The notes: generated by a model from the sequence alone, not told the origin. Shown: positions 24,156 through 37,560, counted from the first letter of the stretch. The stretch is DNA of 64,000 nucleotides from Phoebastria nigripes (GCA_035582835.1 JAYKAV010003365.1:312411-376410); one strand, 5' to 3'. Numbers and translations: made by a program.

Positions 24156-26152
24156 GTCTCCCTGTGAATTTTAGATCCGTGTGTTCATCAGACTTGATTT
24201 AGAAAGTGAGTAAGGATTCTTGCTAATCACCGTGAATGGGGTCAGTGTGATGAATCGATCCAAGCAACTTAACCTCCTGTAGCTTTGAGGGGCTGTCATT
24301 ATGCATGCGGTGACCTACCTTCTGTCCCTGCTGTTTGGAATTTCTGCAGCTGAGGGTTCCTGCCACTGCATATGCACAAAGAACAGCTTCATCTGATGTA
24401 CCTGCAGGTGTCGTAACATAACAGTGCAGCAAAAGAAAATGTTTCTGGTTAAAAAGAAGCCCAAGTTTACTGGGGTGTTTGCAAACCAGCAATGAAAGGT
24501 CTGTGGTCAACACATCTGAAGTAACTATGTTTGCTTCTAGATCAGTAACTGTTTTCTGTTTATAAAACAGGTGTAAGTTTATGCAACAAAAGTACCTAAG
24601 TTCCACTGCGCTCTCTTTTCCTCAGCAATAACATGGAGAGGTTGTCATTGGGGTAGGGACAGTTTGCCTCTATGCTGATCCATTTTGATGACTCTCTGCA
24701 ATAAATGAACCATATTGAATAATCAAATCCCTTCATGTTAGCTGCTAAGTAGCTTTCACTTCAGCTAGTGTCACATTGGCTATACTATTAGATAATGGTA
24801 AATTTTCATGACATTTCATACCTATGCTAGTTACAGCATGTGGGCTTGTTTTGATTGTTTTTAATGCTGATTATCAAATGGAAGACTGTCTTCACTGTTC
24901 TGTTCTGTATTTTCTCCTTCTCCTCCCTTAGGAAATGGGCGGGAGGTGGGGGAAGGAAGGAGGAATGAGGTAACACTGAAAATTGTGTTGTAGCACATCA
25001 TCTTCTGGAATGGTAGGCAGTTTCAGGTTGTTTGCATTTTATGAGAGATGTTTTCGGAAGTTGACATAAAACCATGCAGCCGATGAAATTATGCTTACTT
25101 CACTGAGTGATCTAGTTGCATAGTTGTGCACACACTTGCACATATGTCTAAATTTACCTGTTCTTCTGTAATAAGTGTATCATATCAGTATATATGGTTT
25201 TGAAGTAAAAGACATAAAATGTTTTTCACATTTACAGCTAATTATAGCTAAGTACTTTAGTTTCAGACAATTATTCTCAGTGGCTTGATTGGAAACTTGA
25301 AAAGCAGGGTTTGTATGTGTTAGCAGGTGTTCCTCTAAATATAGTAAATAGTTCTATCTGCGCATTTTCTGTATTGTATGCAATGGCAGTAACAGTTGTT
25401 AAAATACATTTGAAATATCAGAAGTTTTGTAGAATTCTGTCAGGTTATGTAAATTCCAGACTTGTTTTCCTCCCTGCGCCCCCCATTTCTTTGCAAAGAA
25501 TTTAGTAGTTACTCATCTTTTTATTTCTGCAAACAAAAAAGGTATCATAAAGTATATTCAGTACAATGAAGATGAATATTTAAATATGAAAAATACTTTA
25601 GTAAATGCAACTTTAGGCAGTTTACATTGTGCACAATGTTTGTTAATCTTAAGGTTGTCAGGCTAGTTTAAACAGATGCAGGACATGGGAAAAAGTTGAG
25701 TGGTTTAGAAAGTTAAGATCTATGTGTACATACACAGAAAATGTTGCCAGTAGGAAAGCAACAGGTGTCTTTAAAAAAATGATCCCGTTTTCCTCTCCAC
25801 TTTTTGTATTAGTCCTAATGGTGGCTGCAGAAGCTGTGACAACAGATCACAGACCTAAGCCTCTTTTCTGTTCCTTTGGCACTCTGGGTGAGATAATGCA
25901 TTCTCTTCACCCAGCAACGTGTAGCTTTTTGGTGACTGGAAGAAGGAACAGTCGGAGATCCAAGCTGCCAAAACAGAATTGAAATGCAGAGGAGAGACAG
26001 CTACTCAACTTAGAAAAATAAAGGAGAGAATACATGAGGAAATAAGGTGAAGAGAGAAATGCGTATAAGGATATGGATATGGAAAATCAAATAATTTAAT
26101 CTCAGATCAGATTTATCATTCTCAAGACAGATGGACACAAGCTGTTGCATTT

Positions 26153-26210
26153 AAAAANAAAACAAAACAAAACAAAAACAAACAACCACCAACAAATAAC
26201 ACCCCTCTTT
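26153..26210. repeat. A-rich tract with CAAA/CAAC units
   Basis: Nearly pure A and C on the plus strand, with one ambiguous base. Confidence 0.85.
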
Positions 26211-27396
26211 CCTCATCGTTGTCTGTCCCCATGAAAGGTGTCTGTGATACTTCTCATTCTAACCATGGGTTATATAACTCTTTAAAAATGAAAAAGAAAA
26301 ACCAAATCCCAAACTATTGTTTAAAAAGATTGTAAATACATTGCCTCCCTTTTGATAATATCAAATAAAATACTTAGATACTGGTTTGACATCATCTGGG
26401 GCCATAACCAACTGTGCTTGAAAACATAGTTTATGCTCTAGTAAAAGTGGTTTCACTTTCATCTTCATTAAATANAGTAATGGAGGAGTCAGGAAACTAA
26501 ATTAACTTTTAAATCAGTGTTGTCTGAGTTATTTTGAAAATCAGCAAATTAGTTGCATAGTTGAAGACCTGAAGTGGGCAAAATTGCATGTACAAGGAAA
26601 CTATTGTTTTGTGTTGCACAAAGCACTTCAGTTGCATTTATATGCAATAGTAGATTTGGAAGGCAGAGGAAGAGTAGGACGTACATACTTTAGCACAACA
26701 AAATGTGAATAGTTGTATGTAACTTACATGCAGATATGGGGTTTTTTATCAGTTTTTCAAAACAGACAGAAATATGGAAACTAAGAATTTTTATAGTGTC
26801 CCTGTACTGACAAGGTTTAAGGTTTTTAAGGGGAGGTAACCTGCTATGAAAAAGCTGAACTCCTGCGTAGTCTAAAGGTGATAGTGGTGTTTCTGATTTT
26901 TATACTCACAAAATAGTAGAAATAATTAATGAAAGACCATGCTGTTCAACCTGAATTAGTTACTTAATTCTAGGTGAATGGCTGGATTTTTAGTTGATTG
27001 AAAATCCTTGGAGAAGCATAATGATTTGAAATACATGGNTTTTGTCTTTATTTACAGAGGGGTGTTTTATTTGTGGGTTGGTTTTGGTTTTCTTTTAGTT
27101 CTGATTTTCAATTTACTGTGCTCAAAGACTGGAAAAAGAAGGGAGAGATGAGAACCTGGGAGCTATGCATAGTAGGAAAAAGATGGAATTGTTTCCTGTA
27201 AGAAATACCCATGATTCGGTTTGGACCACTTGTGGAAAAGACAGCATGCTTCCATTTGATTTTGCTTCTGGTGCTTTAATAAAATTAGGTATTATGTACA
27301 GAAATGTACAGGGTCACTGAGGCATAATGGAGTAAAGAAGTGAGGATGGTCCATTAAGCACCTCCCCACCCCCTGAACCATACAGTATTTTAGTGG

Positions 27397-27536
27397 AAAA
27401 AAAANAAAAAAACACCCAAAACAAAACCCCCAAAAAACCTCAAATCAAACCAAACCAAAAAAACCAACCAACCAACCAAAAGAAACAACAAACAAAAAAA
27501 ACCACCAATCAAGCAAACAAAAACCCCAGACCAACA
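27397..27536. repeat. A/C-rich low-complexity tract
   Basis: About 140 bases, almost only A and C, including (CCAA) units. It starts as an A run, as a decayed poly-A might. Confidence 0.85.
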
Positions 27537-27737
27537 GATTTCAGACTAAACATGTGATGTAATCATGTGTTCTGGCTATTTTGCCATTTTGACTATGTCC
27601 TATCACTGTGCATTCGAGCGATCATTAAAATGGTCACAATTGTGATAGATGTCACAATTATGGGATTGTATCTTTGGCTTTTAATTTTTTTAAGGTAATT
27701 CTATTAGAACTGAACAGCCTTTCCCTTAGTTTCTGCA

Positions 27738-27945
27738 GAAAAGATTGAATGGACTGGGATTTTTCAGTTTGGAAAAAAGACATTCAAAAGCTTGAAGAGT
27801 GTGAATGAGAAGCTGCTTTCTGAAGTAGGCTAGTGTATGGTGTAATGAAATTATGATGCAGATGTTTTAAAACAAGGGAGTAGGTTTTCATGTAATGCTT
27901 AGGTTTTGAAATTAATTGCTTCTGGATGTGTACGCTGACAGTATG
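27738..27945 (+). mobile_element. Ancient L3/CR1-like LINE 3' fragment, plus strand
   Basis: 'gattgaatggactgggattt' with 'ttcagtttggaaaaaagaca' is a diverged form of the CR1/L3 ORF2 C-terminal block ('ggactgggattgtttagtt...'). About 130 bases on, 'aaaacaagggagtaggtttt' and 'gaaattaattgcttctggat' sit where L3 elements encode the K..Y/F-F....VNLWNSLP region. Very eroded, with edges uncertain. Confidence 0.55.
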
Positions 27946-28264
27946 ACTTGTCTTAAGACTTAGGAAAATTAGATAGATACCCAGTTAGGAATCTCTAATG
28001 TGGATACAATTTATGATTTAGGGAGTACCTAAATTGCTGGTGGTGAAAAGTTGCGAAGCTATGTAATGGAAGTGTGTTTTTACTTGCACTGTTCTTAGAT
28101 GGCTTCCTTAGACATTCATAAGTAGCCACTCTCAGAAACAGGATCCTGAGCTGGGTATTTTGAGAGCATATGACTGTTTTTCTGTAAAAGGCCTTAAAAT
28201 AATGGAAAGAAAGGTTCTGCACAATAGATAGTGATATTAAAAAGCTTGTGTAAGCTTTTTTTGG

Positions 28265-28416
28265 AAAAAAAAAAAACAAACCACAAAAAAACAAAAAACA
28301 ACAACAACAAACAAACAAAAAAACCCCCCAAAACCAACCAAACAAAAAAAACCCCAAACACCCAAACAAAAGCAAACCCACCACCAAACAAAACAAAAAA
28401 ANACCCCAACCAACCT
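28265..28416. repeat. A/C-rich low-complexity tract
   Basis: About 150 bases with virtually only A and C: an A12 start, then CAA, CAAA and CCAA units. One ambiguous base at 28402. Confidence 0.9.
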
Positions 28417-28550
28417 GCCTGTGGAGGCTTGTCATAATTGTGATAAAATACAGCAAAAATGCAAACTACTCGTCCTGCAGATAGAAGGTAAAAATTAGAT
28501 ACAGAGGGAGAACTAGCACTACCTAGGAACTCTGGACCACTGAATATAAT

Positions 28551-28595
28551 CTTTTTTTTTCCTCCCCCCTTCCCCCCCCCTTTTTTTTTTCTTTT
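28551..28595. repeat. 45-base polypyrimidine tract, roughly mirror-symmetric
   Basis: Only C and T: a T9 block, a C-rich centre (C6, TT, C9), then T10-C-T4. The T-C-T mirror arrangement is the type that can form triplex (H-) DNA. Confidence 0.9.
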
Positions 28596-31500
28596 AACCA
28601 AAACAAACCCCATTGTCATTAATGCCTTGTTTGTACAAAATAAGGACTGTGTCTGTTTTGACCTCAGTATTAATTCTTTTTTAACTCCTTCTGTCTTTAA
28701 TGCGTTTATATGCATTTCACTTTTGGTCTCATTCCTACAAATTATTTTGACTGAGTAGAACTACAAAAGCAGTCTTTTTTAGATCAGTTTGTAGGATTGG
28801 GATTTCCACAGGCTTTTGGGGTAGGGACTCTGTGATCTCTTGTTTCTAATTGAGAGGCTTCCTTTCAGACATTGTAGTAGAGCATGAGGTTTTATTTTAA
28901 TATGACGGTTGGGATCTCATGCATTCTTTTTCTTTTATATTTAAATAATACCTGAGTTAGCTATCTGAAGTCTTCAGCTCTCCTTTGCTAAAAGGAGAGC
29001 AGGAGGAAAAAGGTAGGTAATCATCTACAAAGGTGCCAAAAGCAAACTTCAGCAGTTATTCTCTGGAATAAATTTTTATTTGACATGGTAAATGTATCCT
29101 ATTTCATGGAGTGGGTTTTAAAAAATTGTACATTATACATTTTTGTTACATGATGATTTTCATTATGACTTTATCTTAATAGAATTGAGCTGATAACCTT
29201 GTCCTAGACCAGTTTGGGGTCTGTATTGCAACACTGAATAACTGCGTTACATAATGACTTCAAAAAAGGTACATACAACCTTCACATCTGTTATTCTTTG
29301 CATGGTATGTCCTATGGCAAGCTTATTATTCTAATTGATTTTTTTTTTAAGTAGTAATTTTAAAAGCAGTTTTATATCTGCCAATTTAGCTGTGACATTT
29401 TAAACTTTTTTTAAAAAAACTGTATATTTCCTTGGCTTTTTAAAAAATATGATGTAATCATTTTACATGCTTTTAATCTGGCTGCTTGGCATGATCACAG
29501 TCATCTCATAACACTAAGGACTCTATGTACATATTTATGACTACAGTTCTGGTGTGTATGCCATTTTTTTAATTTTGTTTAGCAGAATTGGCATCTAGGC
29601 TATGAAACAATCTGTGAGCCTACCCTCCAAGTTATGCCAGTAAATACTAGTATCTTAGAAAAATTTTAGCTAAGCATGCATATGAGTGACAAAAGAGAGT
29701 AATTTGGGTGTGACATTGATGCTGGTGCCTTCTACTGATGGGAATAACTTTCAAAGAGAAGGAAACGTTACTTTTTCCAAGCCTTTTCATTTCAGGGAGG
29801 TTTAGAAACAGTAGCGTTTCCTTTTCTTCACAAATTCTTACCTTCGTTTGCTTTTAAGATTACATAAATACAACTCAGTTCTTTAGGGCTGGCTTGTAAT
29901 GGTGTTTTATCTTGGTAACATCACCCAAGAAAAGGATGAAATGGCCTTTTATAATTAGATATATTATGATCTACATGGAAGAAGAAAAATTAAACGTGGA
30001 TCTTTTTCTGTTAGTTCATCTGTCTATAATCAACTAGTTAAGGTAGGGTGACTGTGATCTTTCTATATCAGTTTTCAGAATCCACATTTTAAGATACTGT
30101 TCCCCAAGCTGTTTTGTTTTTTGGTTTTGTTGGTTTTGGGGTTGTTGGTTTGTTTTTTTTTTTATATTGAGTACATCACTGGCAATGGAAACCATGATCT
30201 AAAACTTCAGCTCTGTGTTGGACTGCGTACAGCTCTCAAGAACTGAAGGTACTGTAAGAGGTACGTGTACCATTAATTGGGAGTCCCTATTCTTGAAGAG
30301 ACTCCTTCCACTGGAGGTAGGTTGAAGAGCACCCTGCAAAATCAAGAGTGAGATACATTGTTTATGTTGAAAAAAAAACATTAGCATCACTAGTTCACTA
30401 TATATTCTATTTTTGGTATTAGTTGATAATCAGAGGTATATGCCTGAGTCCACAATTTCTGTAAAACTCTTTCTAAATACATATGTTGCCCAGGGTTGTT
30501 GGAATGGTTTGATTTAGGATTCTGAATTTTTCTGAAGTAAAGATAAATTCACTTTTTGTGTTAGCCATAAGATCATCCTGTGTTCTCAGTTGTTCACAGA
30601 TCTGACCAAATGCTGCTCTCATAGTCTTAGATTAACTATCAGTTCTTTTGCAAACTGTGTCCCTTGGATCTCTCTTCTAGGGAAGAAGAGCTTCATAATT
30701 TTCCCTTTCTTGCCTCCTCAGAGTCAGCTGGCATCTCTTTGCCAGAACTATTGGGAAATTTGCTGCACAGAAGGCTCCCAGGATGTTTGTGGAAGGAGTA
30801 GCACTGCTTCCTAAACAAATGTTAACTTTATCCGTGGCAACAGCTTATCAGATGCGAATATTTATTCCTTTTTCATTAATCTAGTAGATATACAATGAAT
30901 ATTTAAGACAGATTGGTTGAAATGTTCATTCCGTAGTGCTGCTTTCACTGCTAATGCTTATTAAAGAGAAACTGCATTTTTAAAGTGCTTGAAAAGAACT
31001 TTCAGATTTTTTCAGGCAAGAGGATTAAGCCAGATTTATTTTCACAGGGTATGCCTGCGCACGTCACAAATCAAAAATATTTTCTCTGTGCCTTGATCTA
31101 CACTTGCTTGGTGGGTTTTTTTGTTTGTTTGTTTTGTTTCAAATCTACTACTAACACCAAGAAATGGTGTTAATAGATGGAGTGATAAAAGTGAATGATA
31201 GAAGCCATTTTTACTTCCTAACAGTAAATAAAGTGCATTGGCACTCACCCGTACAGAACCTTCTAACCACTAACAGAGCTGCACTTTGGGAAGTAAAGTG
31301 AAGAATAATTTGTGGTTTGCTTGTTTTGGGATGTGTGGTTTTGTTCTTTTTATAATTCAAATGTAGACATAAAGCTCTAGAATTTTGGATAAGTATAGGT
31401 GGCAAAAAATTGACCAACAAGACTCACAAAACTGTCTTGTATGTTAAGGGCTTCAATTCACAAGCATATTATCATGTTGTGACAAGAAATCTGTCCTCCA

Positions 31501-32520
31501 GCTGGTTTTGCTTGTGTTGTGTGTGTATACTTGCATCTGAATGCTTATATATATTCTGTGTTGCAGAACTGGAGAATGCCCTACAGTTGTAATGGAACAG
31601 CTTTTATTATCCTGCAGTAATTTATTTGCATAAGCTTTAATAATTCCTTTATGGTGTAAAGTTGCTTTTGCCTGTTGATAGTAAGCTCCATATATTTCTC
31701 TTCATGAGGAGGAAGAGGAATGGAAGAAATCTTTTTATATGCAACTGTACCTACAATACATGTACAACCTTGACTTAAGATAGAAGTAGCCACAGAAACT
31801 GTCAGAAGCTTTGAAAGCATATGATTTTGTTGAGATATGCCTTGCAGTGGGATAGCAGGGGGGATTAGAGAATAAGTATATTAAAAATAAATGGTGCTTT
31901 AAAATTTTAGAGACTGTGTTTGAGCACAGGTATATAAAAATGTGTATGTTCATCATATGTTAAAAGAGTATTAAAGAAAGCATGGTGCTGAAGAAATTAT
32001 TATTGACATTTTCTATCATCACTGCATTACACATATATTTAATTATTGTGGCAAATGACAGCTAGTTTTTGAGGTGATAAATAGATTTGTCTTTTATACT
32101 TGAAATGTTTCCTGAACTAGAGAATATCATCTTTCCAGAAAAAGCATTAATTTTGAGGTTGTTAATGTAGAGTAACAGTAATGTTAGGAAAAATGCATGT
32201 AAAATATCCAGCTTAATTAAATTCACAGAAACAAAGGTGGAATTTCCAGAAACACACAGATGTGTGAAGTGCTGCTTAAGAGCTGAAGAGCTGTGAAGAG
32301 GAGCCAAGCCAAAATGGAGGAAACACACATCTATGGCACTGGCAAAGAATAAGAACAGGAAAGGCATGTATACAGCTGTTCTCCTCTAAAATACGTTCCC
32401 AGCTTTGAGTTTGCATGGGATTCAGATTTCCAAGGTCAAGAGAGTGATCTGAATAACTGAAAAATCTGAAAAATCTATTAACTATCACCAGTGTGTAAAG
32501 TTTCTAGTAAAAACTTTCAT

Positions 32521-33270
32521 AAACTTTGAAGACTGTGCTGAGCCCAGGCCTGGAGGTGCAGCTGTCAGCATGCTTAAGTGTCTAACTTCCAGCACAGGCT
32601 GTTTAGAAACCATGGGTGGACATTNGTACCACTATATTCTTTCAGGAATGCAAGCCGGGAGGAATGAGCTGAGCACATTTAATGCACATAGACAGTAGGG
32701 AGTTAAGCTCAAACCACAGCTCTTTTTTCTTTGCCAGATTTCAGAAACATATAGGGTACCAATGCCTGTATCCTGGTGCTTAAGGCATTCTCCTAGAAAG
32801 TGAGAAGGATGGATCTGAATAGACAGGGAGGTTCTGCTTAGTGAATCGGTGTTTCCCCTTAGTGCTTTAGTGCCTAGGCTATTATGTGAGAAATGGGCAA
32901 TTAATCCAGTTGTCNGGATACAGATAATATGGTTGAGAAAACTAAATGCGGGAAATGTTTAAAATAATTTGAGGTGCTTAGTTCAAGTGTAGCTTAGGTA
33001 TCTAAATCCATAAAAGAGGTAAAATTTCAGAAACACTTTTCTCTTGCGCATTTTGTTTTGGTGGTCATACGTATTTCCTCTACTCAGGATACTGAGTATG
33101 GTGAGTATTATTTTTCTATACCTAAGGCTGTACATTCAGTGTATAGAGAATGAAGGTGCTTAATGGAGCCTGTGAATTCCATCCCTAGAGCCAGCTGCCT
33201 AATTTCTCATGTTCTGGCCTTTAGTGCCGAGTCTTATTTTGGATCTGACCCTTGGATACACTTTAACAAG
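32521..33270. repeat. Old interspersed repeat of uncertain class, first block
   Basis: It contains recurrent words of the 'gaggtgctta' (32971), 'taggtatctaaat' (32995), 'aaggtgcttaatgg' (33153) and 'tggtgcttaaggcattctcc' (32778) kind. Similar words appear at 45054 on the same strand. The style ('...tta-ggtgcctaaatcc', 'ggttagggcactctcctg') reminds me of an old repeat common in turtles and archosaurs that I cannot name. Limits are loose. Confidence 0.4.
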
Positions 33271-34834
33271 AGCAGTTAAAACTGGTACAGTTAATTCAGT
33301 GAGATCACTTAGGGCACATTTGTTAGTTTTGATAGTTCTGTGCACAGAGAAAAAAAAGATTCCATTTTTCAGTTATATAAAAAATTCATTTTAAACATTC
33401 TGCAAGCAGCCTTATCTTTGATTCCTGATGAGTGTATCTTTAATGGAAAAGAAACACAAGCAATGAAAAAAAAAATTTAAAAGGGTTTCAGTGCACAGTG
33501 TATTACAAAATGGATAGTGCATATGTAAAGAAAACTTTTCAGATGCAACTTGTATGCATAGTCATATCAAACCGTGCTGCTTGTCATGCTCGTGTTAATG
33601 GTATTCACTATTTAATATCTGTAAAAATACTTCATTATAGTCAGTCAAAACCCTCCTTATAATTTGTTGTCAAATACCTACCTAAACAAGCATAGGCAAT
33701 ACTAATGCCAATATTTGTCTCTGTGTTCTTCTGTCTCTTATTTTCTTGTCTCCTGTTTTATATTTAAATTGCAAGTCTCTCGAAGGAGATACCAGTCTTA
33801 ATCAGTACACAGAAAGTGGGAAGATATTGATGCAATCCGTAGATGAGACAGTGGGAAAGCATCATTAAATAGTGAAAGATCATGATACTATAGAAGAAAA
33901 ATTGAGTAATTCTGAAGACTCGATTGATTAGGGTGAAATGTAATAGAAAGTACAAAAATAAAAAAAGAGGTTTTGCATTTATCAGTAGAAGAGTGCATGA
34001 GAAAACCTGAGAAGCGCTAGCGGACCCAGATGATAATTGCCAAGCAAAAATGAATCTGAATTCTGTAAAAGGCACATTTGATATTAGGCTGTATTAGAGG
34101 AAGTATTTCTGAAATAGCTAGAAATAAAATAATGCCATTTTACAAAGCACCGGAAAGATCTAATGTAAAATTTTCTATTCAGGAACGATATATTGTGATT
34201 GTAATACATGCAGCTAAGGACTGGGAGAGTTATTTATTTGATGTACAAAATTAAAGTTTAAAGGAGTTGTGACCTTCCCCCCTCCCCACCCATGTAAGTG
34301 TATCAGAGGGTAAACACTGAAGGAAGAAGAGTTACTTAAGATAAATGATGGTGCTGGCAGAAGAACAAATATCTATAAGGTGGGATATGAATACATTTAA
34401 GTTGGAAATTGGAAGGAGTGTTTAACCATACAGAGTTGAGTGGTTCTGAAATAGCTTTCAGNTGAAGTTTATCTTTTATAGCCCTGCAGTGTATATCAAA
34501 TGGAACTTGGTTAAAGGAAAATCGTGTGACATGAATGGCCATGTTGGACTTTCTTACCTAAGTCCAGCTGTATGCTGCTGTTTGAAGCAACACAGAGCAG
34601 TACAACAGAGCCTTGGTCTACAGCTGTGGCTCTGAAGCACTGTAGTAATAGAAGGAATGATGAACATCATCCATATTCTAAAATTCTTCCATCTGAGAGG
34701 TCTGTTCTACAGTAAGCTCACTTTCTGTGTATATCCTGAAGGAAGTTCAAGTTCTGGTTAAAATGTTCCGTTCCGCAGAATGGTATGTCAAGGTTTTCAG
34801 TGCCAGTATAATGGTTTAGGCTTCAGTACTTTTT

Positions 34835-34888
34835 AAAAAACAAAACAAACAAACAAAAACAAAAAAACCAACCCAAAAACCAACAACC
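34835..34888. repeat. A-rich tract with CAAA/CCAA units
   Basis: Almost only A and C over about 54 bases, beginning with an A6 run. Confidence 0.85.
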
Positions 34889-35839
34889 TTTTCTCCTTTG
34901 TTGACCACTGGATATCAGCTTGGAAAATACAAACTTCAAGGCACCTGTCTCAAGTGGACTGGGCTTTCATACCAGATAACAGAAATTTTATGTAATGTTG
35001 TACTTAATGGTGCAATCCAATGAAAAAATAAAGAGGAGAAAAATACAGCCATGACATGACAAATGAATGTGCTACAGTAATATACAGAAAGTATTTAGAA
35101 ATTATAATTCTGTTGATAAAAGATGAGAATAAATGTACATTTTTTTAAAAAAGGAAGTAAAAAAAGGAAAATACTTAAAATCCAGAGGAAAGATTATTTC
35201 AAATAAATGATTATAAATAAACTGTTTACTGTGCTAGTAATCTTACCTAGCTTTCATAGGTTCAGCAGCTAAGTTGCAAGAAGGGTTTGGGCTTCTGAAG
35301 ATAAGAACTTCCACGTGAACATGAGTTCAAGGACAGTGGAATGCAATTTGAGTGCTTATCTTTTAAATATTTAAGTTTATGTAAGGTTATTAGATACGAT
35401 TGTACCCCTTTATCTCAGCCTTTGTAATATGAATTTTGTCAGTAGTTTGCAGAAAATGTTGCACCCAAATAATGAATTCTGCATCAAACTACCTTGCTCA
35501 GTATTCTCACTTCAACAGTAGCCACCAGCAGATGCCTAGAGAAGAGTAAGAATAGGATTAGCCCATAGGATACTTCCTAATATTCTTTCAGCTTCTGAGC
35601 ATTTTCAGCTTGAAGGTTTTGTAAACTTTTGGGGGTTAGTCTGTTTAGGTACCTGCAGTGAATCTCTCTCACAAGCGCTTGTCTGGTTTTTCCTTGACCT
35701 CATCATGTGAGCTTCTTGCATTCAGTGTCCCTGGCACAGAGTCCAGGGGGCTGCTGCTCGTTGTTTGAAGTCCTACCACGTGTTTGCTTTGAACCTGGCT
35801 CCTCCTACCTTTATGTGATATTCATTTGTTTGTTTTATT

Positions 35840-37560
35840 GGAAGAAANCATGAATACTTAATCTCTGTCTAAGGTGTTGCCACTGAAGATTTTGTAGATC
35901 TCTGTCATAGCAGCTCCCAAACTCACATTTTTTGCAAACAGAAGAGTCCCAATCTATTTGAGCATTCCTTGTATGAGAGCAATTCATATGGTAGGATGTT
36001 CTTGCCCTCTCAGAACCATTTCCACTCCTACTGTGTCCTCTATTGAGAGGAACAGGCAAAAGCTTCATGCAATATTTAAAGTATGGAACAAACATAAGTT
36101 TATAGAATTATATAGAATGACCTTTTTCTGTTTACCTTTCCCAATATTTCCTAATTTTCATAATGCTGTTTAAATTTCCTAATTTGCTTTTTTAGTATGG
36201 CCAAGCACTGAGCTGATGCTTTCAATGAATTATCTAGCATAACCGTACTCTTCTGCTCCTTAGTGTTACTGGTCTACTCAGAGCTTCTTGTTTTATATAT
36301 GAAGCTAGGATTAGTTTTCCATACATGTATCGTTTTACATGAATCTAAATTGAATTTCACCAGCCATTTTATTACCTGATCACTCAGACTGATAAGGTGT
36401 GTTTGCTGTTTTTTAAGGCATTCATCCTTACTACCCTGAATAAGTATGTACCATCAGTAGATTTTCCCANCTCACTGATGTACTGCCATCCCTTTCTCCT
36501 TCTCCCTTGCCATGTTAACTTACGCATGTGTTAAAACAGGACAGTTCCCAGTACAGCCCCCTGTGCGAGTGAGTTCCCTCCATTGTGAGAGCTGAGTCTG
36601 AACTCCTATCTTCTGGTTCCTCTATTTTAATCAGTTATTTTTTCATACCACAACCTTTGTTTTTATGTCTTGGCAGCTTAGTTTCCTTAAAAGCCTTTAG
36701 TGAGGAATTTTGTTTAAAGTCTTTTTGAATAAGTGAGTAGGCTGTGTGAGCTGGATCACCCTTGTGCACAAGGTTGTAACCCCTGCAGAGAACTTCAGCA
36801 GGTTTGTAAGGTGGGACTTGCATTTACAAAAGCTATATTGGCTCTTCACAGATGGATTGTATTTAGTGAGATGTCCACTAATTCTGTCCTTTATTATAAT
36901 TCCTATTATCAAATCTCAGGCTTACTCAAATGTATTCCCCAGAACTTTTTTTTTCTCAAGCTTGGCATTGCATTTGCCAGCTCCAGTGTTTAGGTACCAA
37001 AGGAGTTGTAGTCATTTGGCTACTTCATCCTGTATTTCATTAGAACCCTTGGGTGAATACCATGGAGCCTAGGCGGTATGTTGATTTGTGTTTGTACCAT
37101 TGCTTTTTCCATAGTTACTTTAATTTTAAACAGAACCTCTGCTTAGTGACTTAATGACTTAGTTGTTTAGTCAGCTGATGACACTTTACCCCATACCAGC
37201 ATTTGCTTTAGTAAGTTGTGTACTCTGTGACTGTGCTTCCAATACGATATCCTTCAGTAGTCTCTACTTCTGCCTGTGAGGAGTCAGTTGTTTTAGGAGC
37301 CCCTTCTGGCTTTTTTAACAGTCATCCTCATTTTCACATACTTCCACCTTCTGAAGATTAACACAACTGTGGTGATTTTTCTTGGCCTTTGTTGCTCATG
37401 CAGCGATACTGATTTTAAGTACGTTATAGTCACTGCTTCATTGGCANTTTCACTGTGAGGTCTTGGACCGGCTCTACGCATTCCTCAGTGCAAGCATGTC
37501 AGGGGTTGTCTTTTCTGTTTTGTGATGCTAACCATGAAACAATCTCTGATCTAAATAATC
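35840..37560 (-). mobile_element. Ancient L3/CR1-like LINE carrying eroded ORF2
   Basis: The minus strand keeps CR1/L3 architecture in order. Near 35890-35995, 'tgtagatctctgtcatagca', 'agagtcccaatctatttgag' and 'ccttgtatgagag' correspond to the C-terminal 'rDlIe.yk/l.gLfsLe' region. Near 36440-36480 is a decayed catalytic-box region (Tyr/Ala-Asp-Gly-Thr instead of FADDT). At 36530-36575 the minus frame reads QGAVLGTVLF, the decayed [11 protein letters not shown] motif. Near 36640-36740 is an eroded DFKKAF-type region, and near 36830 'aaaagctatattggctctt', typical for this family. At about 37420-37445 the 'gttatagtcactgcttca' word matches the endonuclease SDH region. Many stops and frameshifts; weak similarity may extend to about 37900. 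Much older than the CR1 copies at 12 and 61 kb. Confidence 0.72.

Larger units (their letters stand above)
24156..27737. other. Gene-free AT-rich DNA with A/C-rich tracts
   Basis: No exon recognised. A minus open frame of 127 codons (24223-24606) has no motif I recognise and is treated as chance. A/C tracts are at 26153-26210 and 27397-27536. Confidence 0.5.
27946..35839. other. Gene-free DNA with simple repeats and one old repeat
   Basis: No exon recognised. It contains the A/C tract 28265-28416, the polypyrimidine tract 28551-28595, T/G tracts near 30115-30164 and 31107-31140, an old repeat-like block 32521-33270 and an A/C tract 34835-34888. The minus open frame at 28194-28715 is a translation of the low-complexity tracts. 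Confidence 0.5.

Noticed and set aside
24223..24606. 127-codon minus-strand open frame
   Set aside because: No known motif, and no splice sites or start context that support it. It abuts a CR1 3' end. Cross-species coding-potential testing would be needed to revive it.
28194..28715. 173- and 153-codon minus frames rich in F, G, V and K
   Set aside because: They are translations of the A/C-rich and polypyrimidine low-complexity tracts.
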